Shown here piece by piece: positions 1 to 12,278 of a stretch of DNA of 51,479 nucleotides. Below the pieces are notes generated by a model. It did not search any database and had not been told where the DNA came from. It was given only the letters and a program-made list of their open reading frames with translations. Position 1 is the first letter of the stretch, and every line of letters begins with the position of its first letter. The stretch comes from Methanothrix harundinacea (GTDB taxonomy: Archaea; Halobacteriota; Methanosarcinia; Methanotrichales; Methanotrichaceae). The DNA lies in contig LGFT01000005.1 of NCBI GenBank assembly GCA_001509375.1, forward strand, positions 1-51,479, given 5' to 3'. Made by a program: the position numbers and the translations under genes.

Positions 1-90
1 AGGTACTATCCCATATCGGGGCTCAGCTCGGAGGCGCTCTATAGCATAGTTGAGGGGGAGGAGAAGAACCTATTTGAGAGGAACGCGTGA
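1..90 (+). CDS. 3' end of an unidentified protein (partial)
   Basis: Frame 1 is open from the window edge and ends at TGA 88-90. The last residues, with a tail reading EGEEKNLFERNA, look like a normal acidic, helical C-terminus. The codons are GC-rich at third positions, as in real genes nearby. Only 29 residues are visible, so no family can be named. The stop lies just before the degraded ABC-transporter remnant on the other strand. It could be chance, but the composition favours a real gene end. Confidence 0.45.
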   Translation, partial: RYYPISGLSSEALYSIVEGEEKNLFERNA

Positions 91-103
91 ACTGAGAGCC
101 AGA

Positions 104-374
104 ACATTCATCGAAGCTCTTGAAGTAGAGCCGATCGACGTTGTGCCTCGTCCCCGCGCCGGTGAAGCTACTGTTCATGGCGGTGAGGGCGATTATGCCG
201 GGAACCACGAAGGCGAAGTAGCTGGTGCCGTCTACGTAGATGCCCCGTCCGAGCCCCCACCCGAAGGCGACCGGATAGAGGAGAGGGCTGACCAGGTAAC
301 GAAATCTTCTTCCCGTACTCCTTGGTGAGGTCTTCGGTCTCTATCATCGAAGACATAGTATATTTCAGCTCCAT
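104..374 (-). pseudogene. ABC transporter remnant: ATPase N-terminus joined to ABC-2 permease fragment
   Basis: Read on the minus strand, the 5' part encodes SSMIETEDLTKEYGKK, the usual opening of an ABC-2-type exporter ATPase. After about base 325 that frame loses sense, while the adjacent frame reads RYLVSPLLYPVAFGWGLG and then VVPGIIALTAMNSSFTGAG and YFKSFDEC, which is typical ABC-2 permease sequence. The Walker A, signature and Walker B segments are missing, and the permease stops after SFDEC. The simplest reading is a deletion that fused the start of the ATPase gene to the middle of its neighbouring permease gene, out of frame. It cannot make a working transporter. Confidence 0.6.
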
Positions 375-592
375 ATTCCGAGGTTCTGGATTCTTGATCG
401 GCCCAGATTAATCGGAATGAATCGATCGCCGCGACGAACTCATCTGCCCCCATATTCGATCCGGGAAATGTGCGTTTTCAACTTAATAACTTTCGGTTAG
501 CTCATACTTAATGTGATATGAGAAGAATATATTCCAACTGAACCCATCAGCCCTCAGATTCCCGAAGATAACGACTGAACCTCGATGTAAAT

Positions 593-1567
593 TCAATGGA
601 CGAGAACCAACAGCATAACCAATACGATAAGCCGAACCAAAACGCTGATGATCATCGAAGTGATCACCAAAGAGAGGCCGAGCTTCATGCCGAAGACGGA
701 GGTGTAATTGGGAATCAAAGATCTCACCGAATAAGCGGGGAGCATGAAAAGGCTTCCCAACATCAAGACCATCAACGCCTTCATCTCTGATATGGCGCCG
801 TTTTGAATCATCGGCCCCAGAAGTGTGATTCCCGCCTTGGGGCTTGCAACGTAGATCGTCAGAGGCACCACCGTCTCAGAGGGAACCCGGAACGTTTGAG
901 CTATGGGGAGAACGTTCATCGATTCGAGGATCCCCTCTCTGCTCAAATAAAGGACAAGGAACGTCATCACAAAAAATAGCGATGAGATTCTGAGAAATAT
1001 CCTCATCTGCCCTTTGAGGGATTTTTTTGCGGCCTCTATTATCCCCATCCTGTCGAGAGTCCCGCCCACCTCCGGTGGGATCGACGATTCCTCCGATAGA
1101 TACGCTCTTCCCAGGATCACCACCAATAAAAGTTTTATCAGCCCCGTTGCTATGGCCACAGCAGCGTACAACCCCCCCACGACCATCCCCAGAACGGGTA
1201 TCACAAAGGCCAGCTGATATGTGAAAAACTCCCGAAAATAGACAGGAACGCTATTCATAACGGCGCTGAGAAACGCCTGACGCTCGCTCAAAGCCCCCTC
1301 CTCTCTCAACCTGGCGATCATGGTGTTTGCGGCTAGGGCGGACCCGAAGCTGATCGCGAAGGTGGAGGCGGATACCGATGGCAGGCGAGATACCGAAACA
1401 AGAGGCCTCGCAATGAATGAGATCCGTTGAAAGAAACCCATCTCCACCATTACGCCCGTCAGAAAGAGCATCACGAATACGATGGACATGGTGGAGACGG
1501 TGGAGTTCAGCGTTTCAATGAGGAGATATATCAGACTCAACTCATCATCTCTGTTTCTGGAATTCAT
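593..1567 (-). CDS. Nucleoside-recognition (Gate) domain membrane protein
   Basis: A 324-residue, very hydrophobic protein with about eight membrane segments. Two similar halves can be seen: residues about 20-150 with VFVMLFLTGVMVEMGFF and a small-residue segment FAISFGSALAANTM, and residues about 185-320. This layout fits the nucleoside-recognition/Gate domain proteins of methanogens, related to SpmA/SpmB and the CNT gate domain. Substrate and direction of transport are unknown for the archaeal members. The start ATG lies at 1565-1567. It is monocistronic; a TTATTAATAA-like A/T-rich stretch near 1683-1692 could be its TATA region. A general permease is the alternative. Confidence 0.75.
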   Translation of the reverse strand: MNSRNRDDELSLIYLLIETLNSTVSTMSIVFVMLFLTGVMVEMGFFQRISFIARPLVSVSRLPSVSASTFAISFGSALAANTMIARLREEGALSERQAFLSAVMNSVPVYFREFFTYQLAFVIPVLGMVVGGLYAAVAIATGLIKLLLVVILGRAYLSEESSIPPEVGGTLDRMGIIEAAKKSLKGQMRIFLRISSLFFVMTFLVLYLSREGILESMNVLPIAQTFRVPSETVVPLTIYVASPKAGITLLGPMIQNGAISEMKALMVLMLGSLFMLPAYSVRSLIPNYTSVFGMKLGLSLVITSMIISVLVRLIVLVMLLVLVH

Positions 1568-1871
1568 GGCGAGATCGATGCAAGCTCTATTCCTGGTTCT
1601 ATGACGTCTCCTGCCAGGATTCCCAGCTCATGGGATCGGAGCAGGCCAGTCCAGTATGGGGCCTTCCAGACTTACCACTGATTTATTAATAACAATTTCG
1701 GTTAAAGTAGTACTATTTGAATTATAACGCTCTGATCTTCGAGGGGATGAAATTGAGGATGAGCGATTGCCGATCTGACATAGAAGGGGTGACAGAAGGT
1801 CCAGATCGTGATGGGTTCATCGAAGGGCTTATGACCGATGATCAGAGGATAAGTCCGGGTTAGAGGTGAAG
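1568..1871. other. Divergent intergenic region with repeat A
   Basis: This 300-base gap separates the divergently transcribed Gate-domain gene and the NDH-2-like gene. It holds an A/T-rich promoter-like stretch near 1680-1725. At about 1805-1852 lies a segment (core GGTTCATCGAAGGGCTTATG) that recurs in diverged form at 4629-4677. No gene is seen. Confidence 0.5.
1805..1852. repeat. Repeat A, copy 1 (5' flank of the NDH-2-like gene)
   Basis: The segment around GGTTCATCGAAGGGCTTATG...GAGGATAAG matches 4629-4677 (GGTTCATCAAAGACCTTATG...CAGGATAAAG) at roughly 80 percent by eye. It lies just before the flavoprotein ribosome site. Confidence 0.55.
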
Positions 1872-2984
1872 ATGAGGCATATGAATTTGCAGAGAAGCGA
1901 TCTCTTGCGAGTGGTGGTGGTGGGCGGTGGCATAGGCGGAGCAGAGCTCGTGAGAAACGCCGCCACCAAGGAGGGGCTGGAGCTGGTCCTCGTCGAACCG
2001 AAGGATAGGATCGAATGCCAGGCCCTCTACCCCGACTACCTGGGCGGAAGGATCGAGATGGAGGAGATGACCGCCCCCCTGGACCCCTTCTGCAAGAAAA
2101 TGAACGCCGTTCACTTAAAGGACCGTGCCCTAAGGATCGACTTCGCCGATAAGAGGGTGACCTGCGAAAAGAACGATCTCGATTACGACATCCTCGTCCT
2201 GGCCCCCGGTGCGGTCCAGAACTACTTCGGAGTTAAAGGCGCCGAGAAGGCCTTCTCCATCAACACCCTGGAAGATACTGTCGAAGCGAGAAGATTCGTC
2301 GAGAAGAAACGCCCAAAAAAGATCGCGATAATTGGGTCTGGGCCCACCGGCATAGAGACCGCCTGCTTTCTCGCAGAGGATTCAAACTGCACGATATATG
2401 TCATCGAGATGATGAACCGGCTCTTGCCCACCCTATCCAAGAACGCCTCCATCCTGATGGAAAAGATCCTAACGGGAAAGGGCGTAGAGGTCCTGACCAA
2501 AAAAAAGGTCGATTCGATCCGAGACGGCGGCGTAACCTTCGCTGACGAAAGCTCCCTCGACTGCGAGATGGCGATCTGGACCGCAGGGATCAGGCCCGCG
2601 CCCCTTATTGAGAACCTTGGCCTGCCCAAAAAGAACGGCTGGCTCCTTTGTGATCAGTATCTGAGAGTTCAGGGATATGAAGACGTCTTCGCCATCGGTG
2701 ACTGCGCCTGGATAGAGATCGGCGGGAAGCTCGCCACCAAGACGGGGATGGAGGCGGAGATTCAGGCAAAACACACCGCGAGAAACCTGGCGAGGGTTGC
2801 GAAGGGGACGGATCTGAAGCCCTACTCGATAAGGGCGAGCACCGAGAGCCCCGTGGCCCTGATCACGACGGGATGTGGCTGTGCCGTCGGGATCTACGGT
2901 GACCTCTGCGTCCCCATTCCCAAGAGGATCATCTACACCTTCAAGAGCTGGATCGACAAGTCCTTCGTGAAGAGGTTCAAATAA
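1872..2984 (+). CDS. NDH-2-like FAD/NAD-dependent pyridine nucleotide-disulfide oxidoreductase
   Basis: A two-dinucleotide-fold flavoprotein. With the longest reading (GTG 1866) numbered from 1, the FAD motif VVVVGGGIGGAE is near residues 16-27, the NAD(P) motif IAIIGSGPTGIE near 153-164, and the second FAD motif VFAIGDCA near 274-281. These define the type II NADH dehydrogenase/sulfide:quinone reductase group. No CxxC redox disulfide is seen. The C-terminal ending KSWIDKSFVKRFK is amphipathic and could touch the membrane, as in NDH-2. Likely role: oxidation of a reduced nicotinamide or coenzyme with transfer to a membrane carrier; the partner in a methanogen is unclear. ATG 1872 is chosen because GAGGTG (1863-1868) precedes it; ATG 1881 is possible. 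Its flanks are duplicated at 4.6 kb. Confidence 0.8.
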   Translation: MRHMNLQRSDLLRVVVVGGGIGGAELVRNAATKEGLELVLVEPKDRIECQALYPDYLGGRIEMEEMTAPLDPFCKKMNAVHLKDRALRIDFADKRVTCEKNDLDYDILVLAPGAVQNYFGVKGAEKAFSINTLEDTVEARRFVEKKRPKKIAIIGSGPTGIETACFLAEDSNCTIYVIEMMNRLLPTLSKNASILMEKILTGKGVEVLTKKKVDSIRDGGVTFADESSLDCEMAIWTAGIRPAPLIENLGLPKKNGWLLCDQYLRVQGYEDVFAIGDCAWIEIGGKLATKTGMEAEIQAKHTARNLARVAKGTDLKPYSIRASTESPVALITTGCGCAVGIYGDLCVPIPKRIIYTFKSWIDKSFVKRFK

Positions 2985-3046
2985 AGGGGCCACTCTTCAG
3001 AAGTCATCACTATCACGCTAAAAATCTCGTTTGAAGGCAGGGAGCT
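2981..3046. repeat. Repeat B, copy 1 (3' flank of the NDH-2-like gene)
   Basis: The segment starting ATAAAGGGGCCACTCTTCAG and containing AAAAATCTCGTTTGAAGGC matches 4672-4738, where the last 19 bases are identical. It starts at the flavoprotein stop codon. Confidence 0.7.
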
Positions 3047-3582
3047 GTCCGGAGGCGTCCGATGCCTTCGCTGAGGCTGTGGTGGCGGCGGTGAAGGAAG
3101 AGCAGGCCTGATATTCAGGCCTCGATCGAAATCTCTTGGCTGGTGGGGGTCTCCGGCAATGTATCAATCTTTTTTGGATTTGCGCACCAGGACTAGGAAA
3201 ATTATGCGCTGCCTTCGCAATGTGCCTTCGACGTTCCATATGGGATAGTGGAGTGTAGACCATTAAAAGAGACCTCTAAACTGGTCTGATGCACCACAAT
3301 TATGGTGTCTCAGTGAATTAGCTCTATGTGTTCGGGCTTCAATGGTCCGTGGTCACAACATCAATTCGTACTACCTAAACAACTATTTATATCAAAAAGT
3401 ATGATGTGGACATAAAGTCGGTTGAAATTGCCAGAACTGCAAAAGATCTCGCCACCTTCGGTGGCCGGACGGAAGTCGGCCATATGGAAGCAGAAAGGGC
3501 GATGAAATTCGGCCATCCTAACCGAATGACTTCGAGAATAAGGAGAGGTTGCTTGAGCAGCCACGTATGAAGGGGGTATTAT
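3047..3582. other. Intergenic region with promoter and structured leader of the TPR gene
   Basis: No convincing gene is seen in this stretch of more than 500 bases. A TATA-like box TTTATATC sits at about 3386-3393 on the plus strand. Downstream of it lie small hairpins, including GCCACC-TTC-GGTGGC at 3451-3465 and GGTTGC-TTGA-GCAGCC near 3546-3561. If transcription starts about 25 bases after the TATA box, the TPR mRNA would have a leader of about 165 bases, long for an archaeon. No known riboswitch class is recognised. Confidence 0.4.
3386..3393 (+). promoter_or_regulatory. TATA box of the TPR-protein gene
   Basis: TTTATATC in an A/T-rich patch, the only archaeal box A candidate between the flavoprotein and TPR genes. 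Confidence 0.45.
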
Positions 3583-4434
3583 ATGGTGAGACTAATTCAC
3601 ATTCTAGCTTTTACGGCCTTGGCCGTGCTGTGCTTCACTACTTCTGCACAAGAAGAGACTGCCGGATATTGGCTTAACAGAGGTGATGAATCGCGTGGAA
3701 TGGCGATAACTGAAACACAGAACCAGACGGCAAGGGGGATATATCTTCAGGAATCCCTTGAAGCCTACAAAAAGGCCATTGATCTCGATCCACAATCTGC
3801 ATCCGAATGGTTTAAGATCGGCGAACTTCAAATCGATTTTTTGGGCAATTTTGAGGAGGCCTTGCACGCGTTCAACAAATCTATCGAGCTCGACCCGCAA
3901 TTCGCGGATGCCTGGTATCTGAGAGGCAAAACTCTGACTGCCTTTGGAAACTTTGAAGAAGCTCTGAAATCCTACAACGAATCTCTTAAGATCAATCCGA
4001 ATTCGTCTGAAGCCTGGTACTGGAAAGCTGGCGTTTTGGCTGAACTGAGCAGGTACGAAGAGGCAGTCCCGGCCTATGATAAGGCCATCGAGATCAATCC
4101 CAGCCAGGCCTCATACTGGCTAGATCGAGGTGGCGCTCTCAACGGACTCGATCGCAAGGATGAGGCGAATGCCTCTTTCACCAAGGCGGCTGAACTCTAT
4201 GACGATGACATCGAGCTGAACCCGAAGAACGTGATGGCCTGGCAGGGCAAAGGTACGGCTCTCTACCACCTGGGAAGATACAATGAATCGATCCAGTACT
4301 TCGATAAGGTCATAGAGCTGGTGCCTATGTACTACAGGTCCTACCACTACAAAGGAAGGGCTCTGCAGGACCTCGGACGCGAGGCTGAAGCAGAGGAGCT
4401 ATTTGCCAAGTCCAAGGAGCTGGGTGGCATATAA
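3583..4434 (+). CDS. Secreted TPR-repeat protein
   Basis: A 283-residue protein. Residues 1-22 form a Sec-type signal peptide (LIHILAFTALAVLCFTTSA, then QEE). The rest consists of about six tetratricopeptide repeats. Typical units are AYKKAIDLDPQSASEWFKIG, AFNKSIELDPQFADAWYLRG, SYNESLKINPNSSEAWYWKA and AYDKAIEINPSQASYWLDRG. TPR arrays bind peptides or proteins, so it probably acts as an extracytoplasmic scaffold or assembly factor. Such TPR proteins are numerous in Methanosarcinales. The start ATG follows GAAGGGGG at a suitable distance. The next gene is convergent, so it is monocistronic. Specific partners cannot be told. Confidence 0.85.
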   Translation: MVRLIHILAFTALAVLCFTTSAQEETAGYWLNRGDESRGMAITETQNQTARGIYLQESLEAYKKAIDLDPQSASEWFKIGELQIDFLGNFEEALHAFNKSIELDPQFADAWYLRGKTLTAFGNFEEALKSYNESLKINPNSSEAWYWKAGVLAELSRYEEAVPAYDKAIEINPSQASYWLDRGGALNGLDRKDEANASFTKAAELYDDDIELNPKNVMAWQGKGTALYHLGRYNESIQYFDKVIELVPMYYRSYHYKGRALQDLGREAEAEELFAKSKELGGI

Positions 4435-4628
4435 GTCTCCAGCCTGCAAACTCATCTCATATTTTTCCATTAATCGCCGACTTCGGTCATGGTCTGCAGA
4501 TCGGAGTGTAGGCTATGAGGACTTCGTCACGGCCAGATGACTTTGGGGATCTAGTGCTGGGGAAGTCAGCCTGCCGTGGGGCGTCTATGGTCTTCTATCA
4601 TACCAGCACCCTATCGTACCAGTTCACG

Positions 4629-4738
4629 ATTGCGATCGGTTCATCAAAGACCTTATGATGGATGACCACAGGATAAAGGGCCAACTCTTTAGAAATCATC
4701 ACATCATACCAAAAATCTCGTTTGAAGGCGAGGGGAGC
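4629..4738. repeat. Fused repeats A+B: apparent scar of a deleted NDH-2-like gene copy
   Basis: Bases 4629-4677 resemble the 5' flank of the flavoprotein gene (1805-1852), and 4672-4738 resemble its 3' flank (2981-3046). Here the two are joined directly at a shared GGATAAAGGG-like sequence with no gene between. It sits between the TPR gene and the end of rps7. Confidence 0.6.
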
Positions 4739-4844
4739 GACCCGGATGGGACGCGCCCTCATCTTCATCGAGTGCAAAAACGAAAATAAGGTTCGGGGCC
4801 TTGAAACGTTTGCTCGCAGAAGGCGAAACGCTTCGTTCCCCGTT

Positions 4845-5408
4845 TTATCGTGCCGCCTTGGCGACCCGCTCTACGCTGTCCTTCCTGTTCATGGCGAAGC
4901 TTCGAACGTCGCCCTTCGAGGCGGCGATGATCTCGTCAGCGAGACAGCTGGCTGCCGACCGCTTGCTCTTGAAGGCCGACCTCTGAGCACCGGTGGTGAT
5001 GAACATCAGGGCCATGTCCACCCTCCTCTGGGGGGCGGTATCGACGGCCTTGGGGACGGTGATGCCCCCATACTTGAGACGGACGACCTCTTCGCGGGGA
5101 CCGGTGTTGGATATCGCCTTTGCAAGGACTGTGAGGGGGTTCTCCTTCGTCCTCTGGTTAATGATGTCGAAGGCCTCCTCTACGATCTTGTAGGTCTTCA
5201 TCTTTTTGCCGGTGTTGACCTCCTTCTGCATCATCTTGTTGATGAGCCGCTCGACGATATGCTGTTCGGACTTCTTGAACTGCTGCCTTGCGTGCCTGCC
5301 GCCTGTGTGCATCACGACCATCGGACGGAGGTTAAAATAGCGCTTTATGCTGAGATCCGTGATCTCTATCTCTTCGGGATCCCATTTGTTGAAGATCTTG
5401 ACGTTCAC
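4845..5408 (-). CDS. rps7: 30S ribosomal protein S7 (uS7)
   Basis: A 187-residue archaeal uS7. The N-terminus [20 protein letters not shown], the segment [24 protein letters not shown] and the C-terminal [16 protein letters not shown] are characteristic. It binds the 3' major domain of 16S rRNA and nucleates head assembly. It starts at GTG 5408, with GGTGAT overlapping the rps12 stop as ribosome site. It is the last gene of the long minus-strand transcription/translation operon; fusA and tuf, which normally follow in euryarchaea, are absent here. Confidence 0.97.
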   Translation of the reverse strand: MNVKIFNKWDPEEIEITDLSIKRYFNLRPMVVMHTGGRHARQQFKKSEQHIVERLINKMMQKEVNTGKKMKTYKIVEEAFDIINQRTKENPLTVLAKAISNTGPREEVVRLKYGGITVPKAVDTAPQRRVDMALMFITTGAQRSAFKSKRSAASCLADEIIAASKGDVRSFAMNRKDSVERVAKAAR

Positions 5409-5412
5409 GGTA

Positions 5413-5841
5413 TCACCTTATCGGCTTCTCCTTACGTCCGGAGACCATCTCGTCTAAGGCCACGTTGTTTACGGCGACGACCTGGAATCGGACGCCGGGT
5501 ATATCGCCCTTGGCTCCGCCCATCCTGCCTCCGATTCTCTCCACCACGACCTCGTCGTGCTCGTCTATGAACCCGATGGCTCCATCCCCCGGACAGAAGG
5601 CGGTAACCTGTCTTCCGTTCTTGATCAGCTGTATCCGAACGCACTTCCTGATGGCAGAGTTGGGCTGCTTAGCCTCGACGCCGACCTTCTCTAGGACTAT
5701 GCCTCGTGCCCGCGGCGCGCCACCCAGGGGGTCCGCCTTGACGTTCAGCTTCAGTACCCTCCGGCTATAGTTCATATCTCTCCACCGGAAGCTCTTGCGG
5801 TCGCTCTCCAGTTTCCTGGCCGCGTACATTCCCTTTCCCAT
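5413..5841 (-). CDS. rps12: 30S ribosomal protein S12 (uS12)
   Basis: A 142-residue archaeal/eukaryal uS12, matching family length if started at ATG 5841 (GGTGG ribosome site just upstream). In-frame starts up to 5886 would add an unrelated 15-residue tail. Landmarks are [35 protein letters not shown] and the decoding-centre loop [20 protein letters not shown]. It sits at the subunit interface and affects decoding accuracy. The upstream gap to nusA is about 105 bases, unusually wide for this operon. Confidence 0.97.
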   Translation of the reverse strand: MGKGMYAARKLESDRKSFRWRDMNYSRRVLKLNVKADPLGGAPRARGIVLEKVGVEAKQPNSAIRKCVRIQLIKNGRQVTAFCPGDGAIGFIDEHDEVVVERIGGRMGGAKGDIPGVRFQVVAVNNVALDEMVSGRKEKPIR

Positions 5842-5946
5842 TATTCCACCTAGTTGAATGCTATGTCCATCGAATGCTATGTCCATCGCCTAACGGCTGG
5901 GCTGCCGACCTCAAAAGCCGATGGTAGCTCGAGTGTCGGTTTATTT

Positions 5947-6378
5947 TTACTGGATTATGATGTCATCTACGCCGTGATGCCTCGAAGAGAGCATCTTGGC
6001 TTTTAATATGTTACGCCCATCACGTCCTATGGCGATGCCCTTGTCCCTATTTGCTACTTCTACATAAGCCAATCGCTTATTATTTTTCGTGACGATCGTC
6101 ACGTTCTTTATCGAGGCCGGCTGGAAGACGTTCTCAAGGAACTCCTTGACGTCGTCGCTGTGCTCCACGATCTCGATCTGCTTTCCTATGGACTTCTTTA
6201 CCCTGTTGATGTTGCTGCCCTTCCTTCCGATGGCAGCGCCCATGTCTCCCTTTTTGATGACGAATATTATCCGGTCGTTCTCATCGTCTATGATGCAGTC
6301 TCTGGCCACACCACCGGTCAAGCTTTCGAAGAGGGCGATGTACCTTATCCCTTCGGTGGTAAGCTTGAACTCACTCAT
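5947..6378 (-). CDS. nusA: NusA-like transcription factor with two KH domains
   Basis: A 143-residue protein made of two KH domains without the bacterial N-terminal and S1 domains, as usual for archaeal NusA. The first KH has GAAIGRKGSNINRVKKSIGK, the second has KGIAIGRDGRNILKAK. Start ATG 6378 (MSEFKLTTEGIRYIALFE) matches the family; an in-frame TTG two codons earlier is less likely. It sits between rpl30e and rps12, the conserved archaeal position. Role: RNA-binding factor associated with RNAP, with termination or antitermination function inferred from the family. Confidence 0.95.
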   Translation of the reverse strand: MSEFKLTTEGIRYIALFESLTGGVARDCIIDDENDRIIFVIKKGDMGAAIGRKGSNINRVKKSIGKQIEIVEHSDDVKEFLENVFQPASIKNVTIVTKNNKRLAYVEVANRDKGIAIGRDGRNILKAKMLSSRHHGVDDIIIQ

Positions 6379-6682
6379 CCTCAATACCCCTGATCTCCCT
6401 CAGGAGCGCCATTATCTCAGAGTCGCCGGGTTCTATTACCGCCAGAGCCGCAACCGAGAAGGGTTTTCCGCAGGCAGAGCCTAGATCCTTTCCCCTGCCC
6501 GAATAATTGTAGACGGGCACGTCGACCTTCTTCAGTCCGCTGGCCACCTCCTCTGGACAGTCGATGGCGCTGATGACCAGCTTTGCCCGCCCGCTGACCC
6601 CTGCTTCTAAGGTTAGGTTTGAGCCGAGAACAACTTTACCGGTTCTGATCGAACTTCTGAGCGCTCTATCAATGTTTATCAT
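6371..6682 (-). CDS. rpl30e: 50S ribosomal protein L30e (eL30)
   Basis: A 103-residue eL30 of the L7Ae/L30e/Gadd45 fold. Recognisable parts are the N-terminal SSIRTGKVVLGSN, the middle LVISAIDCPEE and the C-terminal GRGKDLGSACGKPFSVAALA. It belongs to the large subunit. Its 3' end overlaps the nusA start by a few bases, and it lies 9 bases after rpoA2, so translational coupling is likely. Confidence 0.95.
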   Translation of the reverse strand: MINIDRALRSSIRTGKVVLGSNLTLEAGVSGRAKLVISAIDCPEEVASGLKKVDVPVYNYSGRGKDLGSACGKPFSVAALAVIEPGDSEIMALLREIRGIEDE

Positions 6683-6691
6683 CCTTTTACC

Positions 6692-10455
<3,764 letters not shown>

Positions 10456-10463
10456 GTTTACAC

Positions 10464-12278
10464 CTAAACTGCGTCCTCTAAAACCAGCCGAGGGGCAACG
10501 CCGAGGGATTTAATCTCGTCCAGCAGAAGCTTGAAGGCGTAGCTCATCTCCACGGGATAAATCTCGGTATCAGAGCCGCAGACAGAGCAGTAGTCGACGT
10601 TCCTCCTTTTATCGTGAATGGCGATCATGCCGCAGCGGCTGCAGACCAGCTCCGTCACCTTGTCAGACTCGTCGACGAGCCTCTCTTTGAGAGCCAGAGC
10701 TGCTCCGTGGGCGATCAGAACGTCGCGTTCCATCTCGCCGAACCGGAGACCGCCTTCCCTCGCCCGCCCCTCGGTCGGCTGCCGTGTAAGAACCTGGACT
10801 GGACCCCTGGACCTAGCGTGCATCTTTCCCGCCACCATGTGGTAGAGCTTCTGATAGAGGATCACCCCGACGAATACGTCGGCCATGATCTGCTCTCCGT
10901 TGATGCCGTTGTACATCACCTCTCGCCCGGTGTGGGAGAATCCGAACTTGGTGAGGGATCTCCTCATGTCCGTCTCCTCTTCGCCCAGGAAGGCGGTGGC
11001 GTCGGCGAGCCTTCCTTCGAGAGACCCCATCTTCCCTCCGATCATCTCCAGGACGTGGCCCACCGTCATCCTTGAGGGGATGGCATGGGGGTTGACTATC
11101 AGGTCTGGAACCTGGCCGCTCTCGGTGAATGGCATATCCGCGGGCGGGACGATCAGGCCGACGACGCCCTTCTGGCCGTGCCGCGATGCGAACTTGTCCC
11201 CGAGCTCTGGTACCCTCTGGTCTCTCGTCTTCACCTTGGCGAGCCGATTGCCGTTGGAGGACTCGGTGAGGATCACCGTGTCCACTACGCCCTTCTCGTT
11301 AGACCTCATGGTCACGGAGGTCTCCCGCCTCTGCTGAGGTGTGATCCCAAACTCCGTCGGCTCCTCCAAGAACCTCGGAGGGGAGGTCTTCCCGATGAGG
11401 ACGTCGTTGGGAGCCACCACAGCGTTGGGGTTGACGAGGCCGTCGTCGTCGAGCTGGGAGTAGGCCTCAGCCCCCCTCGCGCCCCGGACCTCCATGTCGG
11501 GTATCTCAAACTTGTCCTCCTGGCCTCCGGGGTACTTCCGCTCCTCCGCCTCCGATACCCTGAAGAAGTGGCTTCGTCCGAGCCCCCGTTCGATGGACCC
11601 CTTATTGAGGATAAGGGCGTCCTCGATGTTGTACCCCTCGTAGACGAGGACCGCGACGACGAAGTTCTGGCCCGCGGGCCTCTCATCAAAACCGATGGCG
11701 TCGGCGGTCCTGCTCCTGCATAGAGCCCTCTGGGGGTAGTGGAGATAGTGACCTCGAGTATCGGGCCGGAGCTTGGTGTTGGCCATGGGGGTTCCGAGGC
11801 ACTGCTTGATCATCCCCGCGCCCATGGTGTTTCGAGGGCTGGCGTTGTGCTCCGGGTAGGGGACGAGGCCGGTGCAGATCCCAAGGATTAGGGATGGGTC
11901 GACTTCGAGATGGGTATGATCAGGGGAAATCTCCTCTTCCCAGATGGCCACCAGACCGTTCTCCTCCTCCTCGGCGTCGAGGTACTCGACGAGCCCTTCG
12001 GAGACGAGATCGCCGAAGGTGATCTCACCCCGGCGGAGCTTTTCAACTTGATCTTCGGTGATGAGGGGGGCCCCATTCTCCACGATGATCAGGGGTCTTC
12101 GGGCCCTGCCGGAGTCGGTGTTGATCAGAATCTCGTTCGTCCTCTCGAAGTATGAGACGTTGATCTGGTTGCTTATCTGGCCGCCCCTTCGAAGCCGCCT
12201 CATCTCCTTCACGAGCTCGTGGGGGTCGGAATGAGTTCCCACAAACTCCCCATTGACAAATACTCTCGCGCTACTCAA
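10464..12278 (-). CDS. rpoB1: DNA-directed RNA polymerase subunit B'
   Basis: The C-terminal part of the second-largest subunit, about 604 residues. It contains the hybrid-binding region with [17 protein letters not shown], the motif [10 protein letters not shown] and a C-terminal zinc site [14 protein letters not shown]...CSVCG. The chosen start is TTG 12278, preceded by GGTGG at 5 bases, giving [15 protein letters not shown]. The open frame extends to a TTG at 12305, but that has no ribosome site and lies inside rpoB2. The stop of rpoB2 overlaps the start. The B subunit is split, as in most methanogens and other euryarchaea. Confidence 0.97.
   Translation of the reverse strand: MSSARVFVNGEFVGTHSDPHELVKEMRRLRRGGQISNQINVSYFERTNEILINTDSGRARRPLIIVENGAPLITEDQVEKLRRGEITFGDLVSEGLVEYLDAEEEENGLVAIWEEEISPDHTHLEVDPSLILGICTGLVPYPEHNASPRNTMGAGMIKQCLGTPMANTKLRPDTRGHYLHYPQRALCRSRTADAIGFDERPAGQNFVVAVLVYEGYNIEDALILNKGSIERGLGRSHFFRVSEAEERKYPGGQEDKFEIPDMEVRGARGAEAYSQLDDDGLVNPNAVVAPNDVLIGKTSPPRFLEEPTEFGITPQQRRETSVTMRSNEKGVVDTVILTESSNGNRLAKVKTRDQRVPELGDKFASRHGQKGVVGLIVPPADMPFTESGQVPDLIVNPHAIPSRMTVGHVLEMIGGKMGSLEGRLADATAFLGEEETDMRRSLTKFGFSHTGREVMYNGINGEQIMADVFVGVILYQKLYHMVAGKMHARSRGPVQVLTRQPTEGRAREGGLRFGEMERDVLIAHGAALALKERLVDESDKVTELVCSRCGMIAIHDKRRNVDYCSVCGSDTEIYPVEMSYAFKLLLDEIKSLGVAPRLVLEDAV

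Noticed and set aside
232-453. A 73-codon minus-strand frame overlapping the ABC remnant
   Set aside because: The transporter reading in the adjacent frames explains this DNA better; the frame shows no family similarity.
3018-3263. An 81-codon minus-strand frame between the flavoprotein and TPR genes
   Set aside because: Composition and lack of ribosome site point to chance; the region contains repeat B and intergenic sequence.
4722-5570. A 282-codon plus-strand frame over rps7 and rps12
   Set aside because: Antisense to two ribosomal protein genes; no recognisable domain. The first bases only contain repeat B.
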